Shown here piece by piece: positions 23,301 to 33,500 of a stretch of DNA of 64,000 bases (within the stretch, counting starts at the first letter, position 1; each line of letters begins with the position of its first letter). This DNA is from Closterium sp. NIES-65. Taxonomy: Eukaryota; Streptophyta; Zygnematophyceae; Desmidiales; Closteriaceae. The stretch covers positions 2,542,501-2,606,500 of the forward strand of contig CANXME010002001.1 in the NCBI GenBank assembly GCA_948144175.1, written 5' to 3'. The position numbers were made by a program, and so were the translations under genes. The notes beneath the pieces were generated by a model. The model ran no database searches. It was not told where the DNA came from and saw only the letters and a list, made by a program, of their open reading frames with translations.

Positions 23301-25438
23301 ACAAATCGAATATGGCGATCCTTCAGCAGCAGGAAGTACAAGCTGCCATCCTTGGCTGCCACTCGAAATGGCCCGCACAAGTCAATGTGCACGACACCCA
23401 GCGCCTCCGCTGCGTCCGAGCCCTTGGCAGGAAAGGTGTGCCGCGCCAGCTTTCCTCCGACGCACGAGGCACACGGCGGGTCTGCTCCGGTCGACGGCAT
23501 GATGTCGAGCCCAACAGCAACTTCATGCTTTGCCGAGCTCTTGATCGTGTCGACGCCGACGTGCGCGAGCCTCGCATGCAGCCGATCAGGGGTCGCCTTT
23601 GACGCCGAGACGATCGTCCGCAGAGCCACCACCTCGGTCGACGGCGACTGCGTCGAGCAGGGGCGAAGGTCGGTGCAGAGGACTCGTCCGGTGTAGCGTG
23701 CTCGACTCAGCACCTCCCCGGTCGTAGCAACGAGCAGCATCTCGTCGCCGTCACCCTGCAGCTGCACTCCGCTCTCCTTCAGTTGGCCGGCTGACAGCAG
23801 GTTCGCCTGAACACCTGGAACGTAGAGCACATCGGGGATGAGCACCCGCTTCCCGGCCTCCCCTTGCAGAGCGACAGTTCCACGACCCTCGACAGACTGT
23901 AATGCCCCGTTGAACCCACGCACGTGCTTCACTCCGTCGCTCGGCCCCATGTTGACGAAGACCGACTTCGTCCCCATCAGGTGGTGGGAGCACCCGCTGT
24001 CGAGCAGCACCGCCATCGGGTTGGCCTGCACAGCTGCTGCCACCGCCTGGAAGTCCTCGCCGGTCTCCGGCGCTAGCGAGACCGTCGGCTCCACCACGCC
24101 GACCATCGAGCACGACGCCTCCCCGTCGCCTCGGCTCTTGCCGCTGGAGCTGTCGACGTCCTTCGTCGACGACGTCTTCTTCGACGCTTGCTTCTCCTTG
24201 CGCGGCTTCTCAACTCGACGGGGGCGACGACTGGCCGATCAACCGCGGCCTCCCTTGTTGTCGTCCTCGTCGCTGTCATCGCAGTCGGGGCACTCGAAGG
24301 AGAGATGGTCGGGGTCGCCGCAGATCCAGCACTCCCGCCGTCGACCACCACCTCGTCGACCCTTGTCCCGCGTCGCCTGCGGAAGGAACTCCGTGGGCTG
24401 CTCTGCCTCCTGCATCGCCTCATCCTGGAGGATGTAGCTGGTAAGGGATTCCTCGGCGAGGGACTCACGTGTGCCGGGCACCATCGCAAAACTCTTCATG
24501 AGGTTGTAGCTGCGCGGCAGGCCCTTGAGGATGTGGGTGATGTAGGACGCCGTCAAGTATTCGGCGCCCGCCATCCTCATCTCAGCTAGGATCCGTCGAG
24601 CTCGGTTGCAGTAGTCCGTCGCCGACTCCTGCTCGCCCATTCAAATGTGAGCCATCTTCTCCTCCAGCTGTCCGATGTACAAGTCGTCCCTGGCCTGGTA
24701 CGTCGACATGATGAAGTGCCATGCCTGGTGACCAGCATCCAGTCGCTCTCGACAGCTCCTGAGCGCTAGCTGCACCACTGGCGAGAAGCACCTCGAGATG
24801 ACCATGAAGGTGAGCAGGTGAGCAGAACGGAACTCCCCGCGTAGCTCGACATCCTCCTCGGGCGGAAATGGCACGGTGCCATCAGCGAAGCCCTTCAGCC
24901 CGGCGACCTCTAGCTGAGGTTCAATCGACTCCCTCCAGGTGATGAGGTCCCGTCGACCTTGCAGCGGTGCGACGGTGATCCGGTCCAGCGAGAACTTGAA
25001 GTAGCCATACGCCGGTGCAGTCCCGCCCGCCGTCACGTGTGTCGTCACCGAGAGCCCTCCACCACTTCGTGGAGGAGAACGGCGTCGACCATCGACGTCG
25101 GCTCGCGAGCTCCCTGCAGCCGCCGTCAACCGCTGCACTCGCGCCTGGATTCCGTCAACACCACCGTCGACCTTGATCACTCCTCTCTGCCTCATGCCTT
25201 TGCTGCCGCTGACTCGTGCACCATCGTCGACCTCGTCGTCGACGCCACCTTCGTTGCGCACCGGTCGAGGAGAAGCAGGACGGGAAGGGTGTTCCGTTGC
25301 CCACTGCGTCCGGATGCCCAACTCGGGGATCACCAAGGGGATCGTCCCGTACTCGCCATCCGCGTGGCGTCTCCTCGCGTCAGCCAAATGTGCCTCCAAG
25401 GTGTCCGCTACACCCGCATCAACTACGGGGTCGACCAT
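20360..25438 (-). pseudogene. Copia D gag-pol, one frame with three stops
   Basis: On the minus strand a single frame runs from ATG 25438 to 20360. It contains gag (WRESIEPQLEVAGLKGFADG...), a zinc knuckle CWICGDPDHLSFECPDC (about 24290-24340), the aspartic protease LLDSGCSHHLMGTK (about 23960-24010), a GAG-pre-integrase finger (LHARLAHVG...CASCVGGK), integrase (HIDLCGPF, RSDRGGEFLG, PQQNGMAERE), a Glu/Thr-rich linker, RT (LDMKNAFLQ, VYVDDLLAA) and RNase H (DADDAG, STESEYVAA, RVDNKSA, QPADFLTK). Internal stops are TGA at 24641, TGA at 24239 and TAG at 21038. No frameshift was found, so decay is recent and by point mutation. Confidence 0.93.
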
Positions 25439-25535
25439 GGCGACTATCGCTGCTGCCGGCCTACGAACGACTTAGTAGGTGCAAAAGTCGACTCCTATCT
25501 GAAGGTCGTGTGTTCGTTCCACGCTCACCGCACCA

Positions 25536-27685
25536 TGCGGAGAGTCACACTACAACGGTAGTGAACTAGACTACGGGGGTTGGCACGAACTGTCAGAATG
25601 TTAAATTTGTCTAGCCTGCAGTGGGGTACTCAATAGTGAGTACAGCCCAATTTAGGGTTTGCTATATGTACTCAACTGCTTGCTAGTGAAACCCCTCTTC
25701 TCTCATTCTCGTTCTAATATTCACATGGTATAGAGCTGGTTCCCTTCTGGGACTGTTCCTTCCTAGGGCCCACCACTTCGCTAATTTTTTTTTTCCCTGC
25801 CCTGCCCTTAGCGCGTTTCGCGCTCTGCCCTGCTGCCCGGCGCGGCCCCTTCGTGGCACCTTCACGGCCCCTTCACGGCCCCTTCACGGCCCCTTCACGG
25901 CCCCTCTCACGGCCCCTCGCGCCACCCCTAGCGGCCCCGTCGCCACCACTTCGCGGCCCCGTCGCCGCCCCTAGCGGCCCCGTCGCCGCCCTTCGCGGCC
26001 CCGTTGCCGCCCCTAGCGACCCCGTCGCCGCCCTTCGCGGCCCCGTCACCGCCCCTATCGGCCCCGTCGCCGCCTCCTGGGGCCCCGTCGCCGCCCCTAG
26101 CGGCCCCGTCGCCGCCCCTATCGGCCCCGTCGCCGCCACCAGTGGCCCCGTCGCCGCCCCTTGCGGCCCTGTCGCCGCCCCTAGCGGCCCCGTCGCCGCC
26201 CCTATCGGCCCCGCCGCCGCCTCCAGCGGCCCCGTCACCGCCCCTTGCGGCCCCGTCGCCGCCCCTAGCGGCCCCGTCGCCGCCCCTATCGGCCCCGTCG
26301 CCGCCTCTAGCGGCCCCGTCGCCGCCCCTAGCGGCCCTGTCGCCGCCCTTATCGGCCCCGTCGCCGCCTCTAGCGGCCGCGTCGCCACCTCCAGCGGCCC
26401 CGTCGCCGCCCCTATCGGCCCCGTCCCCGCCCCGGCCATGCTCCGTCGCCTGTCGCGGCGCACCGGGGACCTGTGCACCCCCCCCCCCCCTCTTTTCCCG
26501 TCGCCCGTCGCGGCTCCCTGGGGGGCCACCTTTGGGGGGGGGGGCATGCGTCGCCCCTTCTGCCGCCTGTTTTGGCGCCCTGGCAGGCCGCGCGTCGCCC
26601 CCCCCCCCCCCGTAACCTCCCTACCCGCCGTCCTGCCCTGCCCTGTGTTAGGGTTTGGGGGTGGCGAGTAGGGGGTGGCGGGTGTGTGGTCTCCCCTGCT
26701 CCTCCTCCTCCTGTCTCCCACTGTTGCAGCTGCCGCTGAGGGGGGTGGGTGTGTGGGAGTCGAACTACTAGAGGTGATCGTAGCTTTGCTTGGTTCCTTA
26801 GTGCTTGCACATTCACGGGAGAAAACGGCAAGAGTTTTCAGTAGAAAAGTTGGAATTCCAGAATGATTAAACAAGCAACAACAATGACTACATCAGGCAC
26901 CTAGCAACCCTGCTGCTAGCCTGGCCGACCGCCAGCACAGCTCAGTCGATCGCCTGCCAGCGTTGCGTAGAGGAGCCGCGCCAGCACGGCAGAAAGGCGA
27001 CCTGCCAATGGAGCAGGTCGACGGCGTGCCAACGCTGCAGCAGAGCGGCTGTCCAGCGTTGCCCCGTAGAACACAGCAGTGTGCACGCTCGCAGGTGTGC
27101 GCAGACTATTGGCTCGACTTGCCTCGTTGGGCATTCGTCGGCTGTTGTCTGCGCTTGACGAGCCATATCGACTCCGGGATACCAGCCCGCAGTCGCCTGC
27201 GCCATCGCAACCTCGACGACGTTCGCGTGCCTCCGCAGAACTCGTCGAGCAGTTTACCAGGTCGACCACCAGGTGCTTCCAGTCGACCACCACTGCTTCT
27301 GGTCGACCACCAGGTCCCTCTGGTCGACCACAACTCCCGTCGAGCTACCCTCTGGTCGACGGACCCCTTCCGTCGACCAGAACCATCAGCGGTTGTCGCC
27401 GAGCTCCCCTCGTCGACCGCTGCTCACTTGTCAGGTCGACGTACTGCTCCGTCGACCTCCCGGCCGAACTGTAGGTCCTGGTCGACGTCCCCGTCGCCCA
27501 GACCAGTCAGTTGCAGCTGTCGAGCTCCCTAGTCGACAGCAACACCAGAACGGTTCCCGGTAGCTCGACGAAGCATGTCGAGCAGCTCTCCGACTGTGAA
27601 CGGTCGGTTGCTACGCCCGTACATCCATCCTAGTCGTCGGCGTTGCCCAAGCGAAGGCGGGGCCAACACTTCATTCCTGTTAACA
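25536..27685 (-). repeat. 5' LTR of copia D (split by insertion F)
   Basis: The two parts, 25536-25590 and 26766-27685, join to the same sequence as the 3' LTR. The next minus-strand bases (25515-25535) start TGGTGCGGTGAGC. The same stretch follows the LTR of element E, so it is probably the primer-binding site. I could not assign the tRNA. Confidence 0.88.
25591..26760 (+). mobile_element. Element F: one-LTR insertion (5' LTR plus leader) with target-site duplication
   Basis: Begins TGTCAGAATGTTAAATTTGTC, an LTR very like that of element G (52636), and ends CACA at about 25723. It is followed by a primer site tggtatagagctggttcc. A leader of ccccgtcgccgcccctagcgg repeats fills 25850-26450, then a pyrimidine-rich block (ctcctcctcctcctgtctcc) and gggtgtgtgggagt. 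There the element stops without a 3' LTR. CGAAC flanks it on both sides (25586-25590, 26761-26765), and the uninterrupted site exists in the left LTR of D. No coding capacity is seen; long GC frames on both strands are repeats. Confidence 0.8.
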
Positions 27686-27690
27686 AAAAT

Positions 27691-30298
27691 GTTGATGCAT
27701 GGTGAAAAAAGGGTTGATGCTTGTCGAAAGGGTATGCCATTCCATAGATGTTTATTATTATCAATTTTTTTCTGTCCTAGATGTTAGGCGAAAATCATGT
27801 GCAGGATTAAGCAATCAAAATATAGAACGCAAACAGTCAAATGAGGCCAGGTTGGGCGTTAACCTTAGGAAGACGACAACACCGTAAAAGCAATCCGCTT
27901 TTGGATATAACGAATATTTGGGTTTCTTTGCGAATTGTTTTCAAATGTAACAATCCTTTGCATTGCTATGGAAAAAAAAACATGCACACGAAAACTTCCA
28001 TAAATCCTCACAGTGAGTCGAGTAGTTTCATTTTTCCGTACAACCCTAATTTTTCTAATTGCAGACCCCAGCCCACTTCTTAATCTCAAGGCAGACTTGA
28101 ATAGCTTCAACGTGTGCATGCCAAGCTAGGATCCCTCCCTATCTTACCTAGTTTCAATATTCATCATTAGGCACACTGCTTATTGCAGCTCAGAATTAGC
28201 CTCTAGAAATATGGGAAAAGAAGTCCCGAAGTGTCAAATCCGACAGCACATTGTGCGCTTCACAATCGCCTACTACAAGCAAGTGTTACACGCGATCAAC
28301 AGAATTTGATTTTCCACGATTTTCACCAATTTCAGTGCACACGACGAAATTATCGCCAGGACCAAGGCTGTCGATATCCCTGGGGGCAGAACTTGAGGCC
28401 CCCAGCTGCTGAAATTCTGACCCTGATTTTCAGGTAGGTGACCAAATTTTCGCCCTTAACGGTCACGGGTGCAGGCCGAAGTGTAACTTGAAATCCGGGC
28501 TCCAAGTGCTGTGTACCTAACCATACAGCATTATAGACAAGAAAATCACATACTTTTCACTACTAACCACTCCAGTCAACCTGTATGTCACAACTTCCAA
28601 CTACAACTACAGCTTCACTACCTACTGCATTTCTACTCATGTCCTGACTTCGACACTACACACACACTAGATTGGAAAAAAATCGAGTGAAACATCCTCC
28701 ACCTGGTGCCCTATTGTGCAACTTTCATGGAGAGGGGGGTATGGGGGAGGGGGGTGTTCCGCAAGATTTTAGGGGGGTGGTCTGCGGAACGAAAGTAGAA
28801 CTTAGATTCAGGGGACGGCCCAGATTGAGCACTTAACGCGTCCGGGGAAGGGCCAAACGATGCCCTTCACTGGCACGGGTGCCAGTAGAATCAAACCCTT
28901 AAAATGGTCGAGCTGCGCCGAACATAGCCCGGAATGTTCAGGGCATTAAGGGCAAATGTCCTTGAATCGACAGCCCTGGCCAGGACACAATGAAAGGAAA
29001 CCGGAGTGTCGAGCTGGAGATACTGAGCGATCAGCTTCAAGTGGACGGTTGGATGGCGAAGAGAATTCTACAGTTCAAGACCACCTGTGGTGATTTGTGG
29101 TTCGAGATGTGATTCATCAAGAAAATTACATTTTGCAGCGTCAACAGATCCACGCCACGATCGCGTCTGCCAGCATCGATACACCGAATACCTGTTACAC
29201 ACTTTCGGTTCGATGTGACCGGGTACTACGCTTCAGCCATTTCTTTCACCTGCCTTCACCATCATGTCATGAGCAATCGCGTGACCTCACTTTTTGAGAG
29301 ATATTTTTTTTTTCCATTTTTCGTGTGCTATAAACAACTGAACTCTAATTTATTTGGGTATGAATGAATAAACAAAAACAGATATTAAAGTTTGTTTCTT
29401 AATGTCAATACCAAAGTGCATATCAGAAATTGCGTTATCTGCGTTAATCCATGTCCTGATAAATTTTCACATGTCATGCATTAAAATACAAAGATCATGA
29501 GAATAGAATGAGAAATGAATCAATTATAGCGACTCATATATTTACATTAATTGAACAAATATTAGTATATAAAGAGCCCTTAGACGTTATGCGTGTGGCA
29601 AAACATGAGATACAATATTTCAAATAACAAAACTTATCTTGTATATCCAATAGTGACCGTTGATTTTCTTTTGGAGACCTATAATCATTTGTATTTGTTG
29701 CACACGTTTCAGTACTTTCTAACCAGATGTTTAGTGCGATTGAAAAGAGCATCATTTGTACTGGTTCGGTGAGCTGGTGAGGTGGTGAACTGCTGAACTG
29801 TTGGCCAGGTTTGAGCAGGGATATGAGGTTACAGCACGGAGATTTGAAGGCATACATGCTACCTCCTGTGTTTCGAACTGGCACAGCGGCTGTTAGGGCG
29901 TGTCATACATAGTGATTTTACACCTCATGAATTACTGTTCAGGCTGGTTTGTAGCGGTTCAGAGCGGCGAAGTGAACATAACTCTCTAGAACGTACAACA
30001 CCGTTGTCAGCCGCTGTAAAAGACGGAAAGTTCATCAAGCATGGCACGCCCTTATGTGGTAAGAGCCAAATGGCTCCATAGTAGTACAGTACGACGTTGC
30101 GGCGAAAACTCCTCTTGTCACAGACCAAGGCTAGCGCCACATGTTCAAACTGAAAGCGTGTCAGATTTGGGATTTGCGTTCTTGCGGTTTGATAAGGAAC
30201 CGGACTACTGCACAAGTAAGAGTCTCTGTCGTCCTTAGAGGACTCCTCAAGAGCACTGAGAGACGTGGAAAGATTCCTTTCGCTATAATATGGTTTAA
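27691..30298. other. Intergenic region upstream of the kinase gene
   Basis: 2.6 kb with mixed composition and only short open frames, none recognisable. It contains the second copy of a repeat shared with 18830-18893 (about 28227-28268), a related third piece near 28472, and a G-rich tract at 28730-28790. The promoter of the kinase gene must lie here. A tataatatgg at about 30283 is too close to the ATG to be a convincing TATA box. Confidence 0.6.
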
Positions 30299-30523
30299 AT
30301 GATGGGCAGAAAACCTCTTAGGGCGATGCCGAGTCGGGGGGCAGTGGGAATGACTATGGCGGTGGCGGTGTGGATGGGGCTTGCGGGCGTGCTGGCGGGG
30401 CTGGTGGCGTGGAGGGTGCAGAAGGGCTTCGACGACAATCGCAAGGCGGAGCTCGACACCTGGTGCGCCGGTCGCGCGCGCTCGCTGCAGCAGCAGTTCA
30501 TGCTCACCGCCGACCACGTGCAG
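30299..30523 (+). CDS. Kinase exon 1: N-terminus, TM1, start of CHASE
   Basis: ATG ATG at 30299/30302. It encodes a hydrophobic segment (MTMAVAVWMGLAGVLAGLVA) and then DDNRKAELDTWCAGRARSLQ, the characteristic start of plant CHASE domains. It ends CACGTGCAG|GTACAC in phase 0. Four further donor-like copies follow. Confidence 0.88.
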
Positions 30524-33500
30524 GTACACGCCCGACCACGTGCAGGTACACGCTGGCCGACCACGTAGGTAGACGACCGACCACGTGCAGGTATAGACGC
30601 GCCGACACGTGCAGGTACTATTACTCGGAAATGTTGGGGTTTTTTTCGCTCGTCCGTTTGCCGTCGGGCCGCCGGCGCGGCGATTGGCGTGGGCGTCGTC
30701 GCGAAATATCGCGGAACGGTTGTACCGTTCGGGAGCCGTACGCGCTCGTTTAAGCTCGCAATTCTCCCACGCGTTTGTTTGTAGGTCATTATCAACTAAG
30801 ATTCATTGCGCTCACTGTTCAGGAGCTGCATTTTACATTTTCCGCATTTTTTAGTCTAGGTTGCGGTGCGGCGCGACCATCCAGGTTGAGCGCACGCGCG
30901 CGCGGCAGGGGCGAGTTTCGTGAGGAGCGAGTCAACGAGTCTTTACGCTCATAAATCAACCACGCTACCCACACGCAACGGCGAAAACCCTGCTGATGGC
31001 GAAAATAGGTTGGCGATTGTTACCAGCGAGGGCGGAGACACGATCTTGAGGCGATCTCGTACGTGCGAAGATAATGCAGAATCGAGGGTCGTGGCAAATT
31101 CGAGGGTCGAAGATAATGCAAATTTGGATTCACCACGGTTTCTGTCAGCGAAAGGGAGACGGGTAGGGTAGGGGAGGTCGAGTGCTGTCTAAATCGAGTG
31201 CTTTGTAGGCCACGTGCTGTACGTGCTGTGTAGGTCGAGTGCTGTGTAGGCCACGTGCTGTGTAGGTCGAGTGCTGTGTAGGCCACGTGCTGTGTAGGTC
31301 GAGTGCTGTGTAGGCCACGTGCTGTGTAGGTCGAGTGCTGTGTAGGCCACGTGCTGTGTAGGTCGAGTGCTGTGTGATGTGTGCTGTGCGCTGTGTGAGC
31401 GGCGGTCCATCCCAGTCAGCGTGAGGAGAGGGGTCGTCACGCCACGAAATGACGCGCCCTGCCCACTCGTTCCCCCCCATGCGCCCATCAGGTGCTGGCG
31501 GGGCTGGCGACGGTGTTCGGCGGCGTGAGGACCAACCCCTGGGCGGTGGGCAGCTGTCTCACGCAGCGGCGCTTCGTGCACCTCGTGGAGCGCACAGTGG
31601 CGGCACAGCCATGGGTGCACGCCGTGGGGTACATGGCCGTCATCAACGGCTCTGACAGGTCGCCTCATACTCCCCCCTCCTCCTTCCCCCCGCCTTTCCC
31701 TTTCCTCCCCACCTTCCCCTACCTCGTCCCATTCCCCTGCCTCCTTTTCTTCCTCCGAACCGTTCCCTTATTTCTCCTTTCCCTCGTCCGTCTCTCCCCT
31801 CCCTCGCCCCTTTCTCCCCTCCCTCGCCCCTTTCTCCCCTCCCTCGCCCCTTTCTCCCCTCCCTCGCCCCTTTCTCCCCTCCCTCGCCCCTTTCTCCCCT
31901 CCCTCGCCCCTTTCTCCCCTCCCTCGCCCCTTTCTCCCCTCCCTCGCCCCTTTCTCCCCTCCCTCGCCCCTTTCTCCCCTCCCTCGCCCCTTTCTCCCCT
32001 CCCTCGCCCCTTTCTCATCTCCCTCGCTCCTTTCTTCCCTCCCCTCGCCCCTTTCCCCCCCCCTCCCCCTTTCGCCCTAATCTCCCCTCGCTCGCCCTTT
32101 TCTCTCCTCCCTAGCCCCTTTCTCCCCACCCTCGCCCCTTTCTCCTCTCCCTCGCTCCTTTCTCCTCTCCCTTCGCCCCTCCCCTCCCCCTTCCCTTCGC
32201 CCTATTCTCCCCTCCCTCGCCCTTTTCTCCCCTCCCTCGCCCCTTTCTCCCCCCTTTCCCCTTTTCTCCCCTCCCTCGCCCCTTTCTCCCCTCGCTCGCC
32301 CTTTTCTCCCCTCCTTCACCCTTTCTCCCCTTTCTCGCCTCTTTCTCCCCTCCCCTCCCCTCCCTCGCCCATTCATCCCCTCCCTCGCTGCCCTTCCTCC
32401 CGTCCTTCCCCCCACCATCCATTCTCTGTCTCACATCCACGAGAGACCCAAGGTCGTGCAAAGAGAGTCCCCTGGTTTTTGTGAGGTTCCGAATAAGTGC
32501 TGTGCCATGCTGTGTGGGAATGATCTGGCCCTCTGCAATGAGAGGACGAGCTTTTTGCAAGGGTTGTATGAAGCGTTTCAATAGTAATTCCAGCAGCTCT
32601 TGATTCTTCCCTGAACCCTGTTCTCCTCATTCTCTCCCTCTCTTTCTCCCTCCCCCCTCCCCCCTCTCTCCTCCCTCACTGCAGGGCGGCCTTTGAGCAG
32701 CAGGCGCAGTGCAAGCTGTTGGACATTCTGGGCAAGCCAGCCCCGGAGGCAGACTGGTACATGAACTCGCGCGTGTGGTTCCAGGAGAACCCGCCCATAC
32801 CGCTGCTCAAGTTGACGTCCACGTGTGTCAACGTGCGCACACACCCCTCGTACGGCCCCGGGCTCTCCCGCATGCACCAGCTGCCCGCCAACCAGCTCAA
32901 CATGCCCTACGTGCTGGACAATGGCGAGGCTGGCATGGGTGAGTATGGGTGAGGGAGGGGTATATATGTGAGGGCGAGTGGTATGGGCGAGTGCGAGTGG
33001 TGTGAGCTGCATGCACCAGCTGCCCGCCAACCAGCTCAGCATGCCCTACGTGCTGGTCAACGGGGAGACTGGCATGGGTGAGTGTGGGTGAGGGGCGACG
33101 GTGAGTGTGGATGAGGGGCGACGGTGAGTGTGGATGAGGGGCGACGGTGAGTGTGAGGGGAGTTGGTGAGGGCGAGGGGCGTGGGTGAGGGCGAGGGGCG
33201 TGGGTGTGAGTGTTAGTACATCTGGTAGCATGGTAGGCTACTGTGTGTGACTGTGCCCCACTTGTGGTGTGTGCGCACATGCACACACACACCCATCCCT
33301 CACACGCGCGCACGCACGCACGCACGCACACTCACACACACTCACACACATGCACACCCACCCACACGCGCGGATTGGTGGGCGAAATGGTGAGTCGATG
33401 TATCTGAGTTGAATTGGATATTCGACCCGCCCTGCCCTCCCTCCTTCGGCTCACAGCCGGCTGACCCCTTTAAGCCTGTAAGCCCGTACCCGCCTCAGTC

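Larger units (their letters stand above)
19242..27685 (-). mobile_element. Copia D: LTR retrotransposon with ~1-kb GTCGAC-rich LTRs
   Basis: The left (3') LTR is 19242-20228 and the right (5') LTR 25536-27685, the latter enlarged by insertion F (25591-26760). The LTRs start TGTTAACAGG on the minus strand. A perfect target-site duplication AAAAT lies at 19237-19241 and 27686-27690. A polypurine tract (ggcaggggag on the minus strand) adjoins the left LTR at 20229. Its lineage differs from copia A/B/C/H, with a classical CCHC knuckle and a shorter integrase-RT linker. Three in-frame stops make it inactive. Confidence 0.93.

Noticed and set aside
25853-26874. Overlapping 272- and 333-residue frames on opposite strands
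   Set aside because: Both are translations of the ccccgtcgccgcccctagcgg array in element F.
27841-28119. Small open frames in the intergenic region considered as genes
   Set aside because: Short, on both strands, no recognisable domain, no splice support; composition is non-coding.
30805-31180. Possible extra exon in intron 1
   Set aside because: Exon 1 and exon 2 join in phase 0 and give continuous CHASE sequence; nothing in between resembles the domain.
31659-32484. Extension of kinase exon 2 into a Pro/Phe/Ser-rich frame
   Set aside because: A 20-bp pyrimidine repeat; the next exon joins in phase from 31658, so this is intron.
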